This document shows positions 6,237-7,311 of a DNA stretch of 7,311 bases, piece by piece (position 1 is the stretch's first letter; every line of letters starts with the position of its first letter). A program made the translations under genes and the position numbers. A model generated the notes under the pieces. It had not been told where the DNA came from, made no database searches, and saw only the letters and a list, made by a program, of their open reading frames with translations. Origin of the DNA: an uncultured Eubacteriales bacterium (lineage in GTDB: Bacteria; Bacillota; Clostridia; Christensenellales; Aristaeellaceae); the NCBI GenBank assembly GCA_944353735.1, contig CALVPU010000109.1, positions 1 to 7,311 of the forward strand, written 5' to 3'.

Positions 6237-7001
6237 CTAGTCCTCCTGTATCTGTTCGAGTATGGTGGTCTGGCGGTCGGGAAATTCCTGTATACGGCTG
6301 GCAAGGCTCAGGTAGATCGATTCCTTGCCGGCGAACCATTCGTCGCCGTAGACGATCAGCGGCACGCAGTAGGCCTCCGCGGGGATGTCCAGCGTTTCGA
6401 TGAAGTATTCCTCCATCGCCTGGCCTTCCGGCGTGTAGATGTCGTAGGCAACCAGCTCGTAGTCGGCGGGGATGCCGTAGGTCAGCCAGCGGCTGATATC
6501 GCGGCAGCTCTCGCAGTATTCGCTGTACAGGTACACCACGCGCCCCGGCTGCCGGTTGGCGCGGTATTCCGCCTGCTCGCGCAGCGCGGCCTCGACGCCG
6601 GGATAGGCACCCGTCTCCAAATAATCGACGATCGCATCGTCCATGCTGCCGTCGGCGAGGAAGAGCGCGCCGTTGACAAAGGCGACGGGCAGCGGTACGG
6701 CGTCCGGGTCGACGCCGGCCTGCGCCATGCGCGCATCCAGCTCGTCCTGATCCGTGCCGTCGACGTCCATGCGCAGGTTGTGGAAGCGCATCTGCAGGCC
6801 GTCGTTTCCGAACAGCGCGCGATAGCGCACGGCGATTTCGTCCTGAATCGTGCAGCTGCCGCAGCCGCTGCCGACGCGGCCCGCGCATCCGCCGCAGGGA
6901 TCAATCAGATAGATTTCCATCTCCACGCAGCCGGCGCCTTCCGCGACTGCCGGCGCCAGCAAAAGCCACAGCGCCAGCGCGGCGGCTGCGAGCCGCTTCA
7001 C
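6237..7001 (-). CDS. Exported Cys-rich protein with two thioredoxin-like domains
   Basis: I do not recognise this as a named gene. The 254-residue protein starts with a Sec signal peptide: MKR, a hydrophobic core to about residue 16, and a probable cleavage after APAVA (residue 20). The mature part shows two thioredoxin-fold-like halves. The first (about 25-140) opens IYLIDPCGGC, has a paired CxxC-x7-CxxC (Cys36, 39, 47, 50), and ends in a cis-proline-like PVAFVNG (105-111). The second (about 154-254) has VVYLYSEYCESC with a CxxC redox pair (Cys163, Cys166) and a cis-proline-like VPLIVYGD (213-220). Cys25 and Cys212 are further cysteines. It is probably an extracytoplasmic thiol oxidoreductase or metal-binding protein. 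The cysteine nearest the cleavage site is not in a good lipobox (GAGC). The GTG start overlaps the upstream stop (GTGA); the next gene follows 3 bases later. The partner protein is unknown. Confidence 0.8.
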   Translation of the reverse strand: MKRLAAAALALWLLLAPAVAEGAGCVEMEIYLIDPCGGCAGRVGSGCGSCTIQDEIAVRYRALFGNDGLQMRFHNLRMDVDGTDQDELDARMAQAGVDPDAVPLPVAFVNGALFLADGSMDDAIVDYLETGAYPGVEAALREQAEYRANRQPGRVVYLYSEYCESCRDISRWLTYGIPADYELVAYDIYTPEGQAMEEYFIETLDIPAEAYCVPLIVYGDEWFAGKESIYLSLASRIQEFPDRQTTILEQIQED

Positions 7002-7311
7002 GGCTTTGCCTCCGCATTTACGCGGGGATGGCAGCACAGCACGCTGCGTCCGCCGCCCAGCTTGCGCATTTCCGGCTGGCCCTTGCGGCACTCGTCGGTG
7101 GCGTAGGGACAGCGGTTGCTGAAGCGGCAGCAGGTCATCGTGTACTCGCGCGTCTCCGCCTCGGTCATGCGCACGCCCTTCGTCCAGCGCTCGCCGACGC
7201 GCGGCACGGAGTTCATCAAAAGCTCCGTGTACGGGTGCGCCGGATTTTCCATGATCTCCTTGGACGGGCCGTACTCGATCAGGTTGCCGCGGTAGAGCGT
7301 GGCGATGTAGT
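6998..7311 (-). CDS. Oligopeptide/dipeptide-type ABC transporter ATPase, C-terminal part
   Basis: The 104 visible codons, running in from the right edge, encode the end of an OppD/DppD-like ATPase, the cytoplasmic motor of a peptide- or sugar-importing ABC transporter. The reading frame enters as YIATLYRGNLIEYGPSKEI, the standard end of the ATPase core, followed by NPAHPYTELL, the hallmark of the Opp/Dpp C-terminal domain. That domain ends in a cysteine cluster spaced C-x5-C-x6-C-x17-C followed by Cys-His (about 7031-7132), which in DppD-type proteins binds a [4Fe-4S] cluster. Walker and signature motifs lie outside the window. An internal ATG at 7252 is not the true start because homology continues upstream of it. 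The TGA at 6998-7000 overlaps the GTG start of the thioredoxin-like gene, so this gene is the upstream member of the operon. What is imported cannot be told from this part. Confidence 0.9.
   Translation of the reverse strand, partial: YIATLYRGNLIEYGPSKEIMENPAHPYTELLMNSVPRVGERWTKGVRMTEAETREYTMTCCRFSNRCPYATDECRKGQPEMRKLGGGRSVLCCHPRVNAEAKP
7009..7013 (-). promoter_or_regulatory. Ribosome binding site fixing the GTG start of the thioredoxin-like gene
   Basis: On the minus strand GGAGG lies 7 bases before the GTG at 7001-6999, inside the end of the transporter ATPase gene. It decides between this GTG and the in-frame ATG at 7091. Only the GTG start gives a clean signal peptide at the N-terminus and a GTGA overlap with the upstream stop. 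Confidence 0.8.

Noticed and set aside
4770..7106. A 778-codon open frame on the plus strand across the hairpin region and opposite the GH172 and thioredoxin-like genes.
   Set aside because: It is a GC-driven shadow. The minus strand carries genes with clear family motifs and coupled starts, while this frame shows low-complexity Ala/Arg/Val/His sequence and no recognisable domain.

Overview
The window looks like a chromosomal fragment of a GC-rich member of the Bacillota, probably a gut-type Clostridia. The reasons are the families present (TmcAL, a type II thymidine kinase, a DUF3267 zincin, a YdiF-type ABC-F protein), the strong AGGAGG-like ribosome binding sites, the sigma-A-like promoters, and the very GC-rich third codon positions. 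The lineage is an inference from gene content and style, not from a marker gene.

Layout, left to right. (1) Positions 1-353, minus strand: the N-terminal third of tmcAL, cut by the window edge, with a good promoter at 376-404. (2) Positions 498-1487, plus strand: a thymidine kinase fused in frame to a C-terminal GNAT acetyltransferase domain. (3) Positions 1573-4939, plus strand: a tight three-gene operon behind a promoter with a perfect TATAAT box. It encodes a COG1092-type SAM-dependent methyltransferase, a small membrane DUF3267 (putative zincin peptidase) protein and an ABC-F ATPase. Both junctions are ATGA stop/start overlaps. (4) Positions 4940-5138: an intergenic region between convergent operons that holds three separate hairpins, the first a probable terminator. 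(5) Positions 5139-7311, minus strand: an operon read right to left, with the C-terminal end of an Opp/Dpp-type ABC transporter ATPase (cut by the window edge), an exported protein with two thioredoxin-like domains, and a DUF2961/GH172 glycoside hydrolase.

How the genes may work together. In the plus-strand operon, the methyltransferase (family members that are understood modify rRNA) and the ABC-F protein (ribosome-binding translation factor) are co-translated, so a joint role at the ribosome is plausible; the membrane zincin between them has no obvious place in that picture. In the minus-strand operon, an importer ATPase, a secreted Cys-rich redox protein and a cytosolic GH172 enzyme are translationally coupled. 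One reading is uptake and cleavage of a fructofuranoside- or D-arabinofuranoside-containing compound, but the link is inferred from gene order only.

Most worth following up are the TK-GNAT fusion, the unusual double-thioredoxin protein between a transporter ATPase and GH172, and the three-hairpin intergenic region. Nothing in the window looks like a phage, transposon, CRISPR array, tRNA or rRNA.
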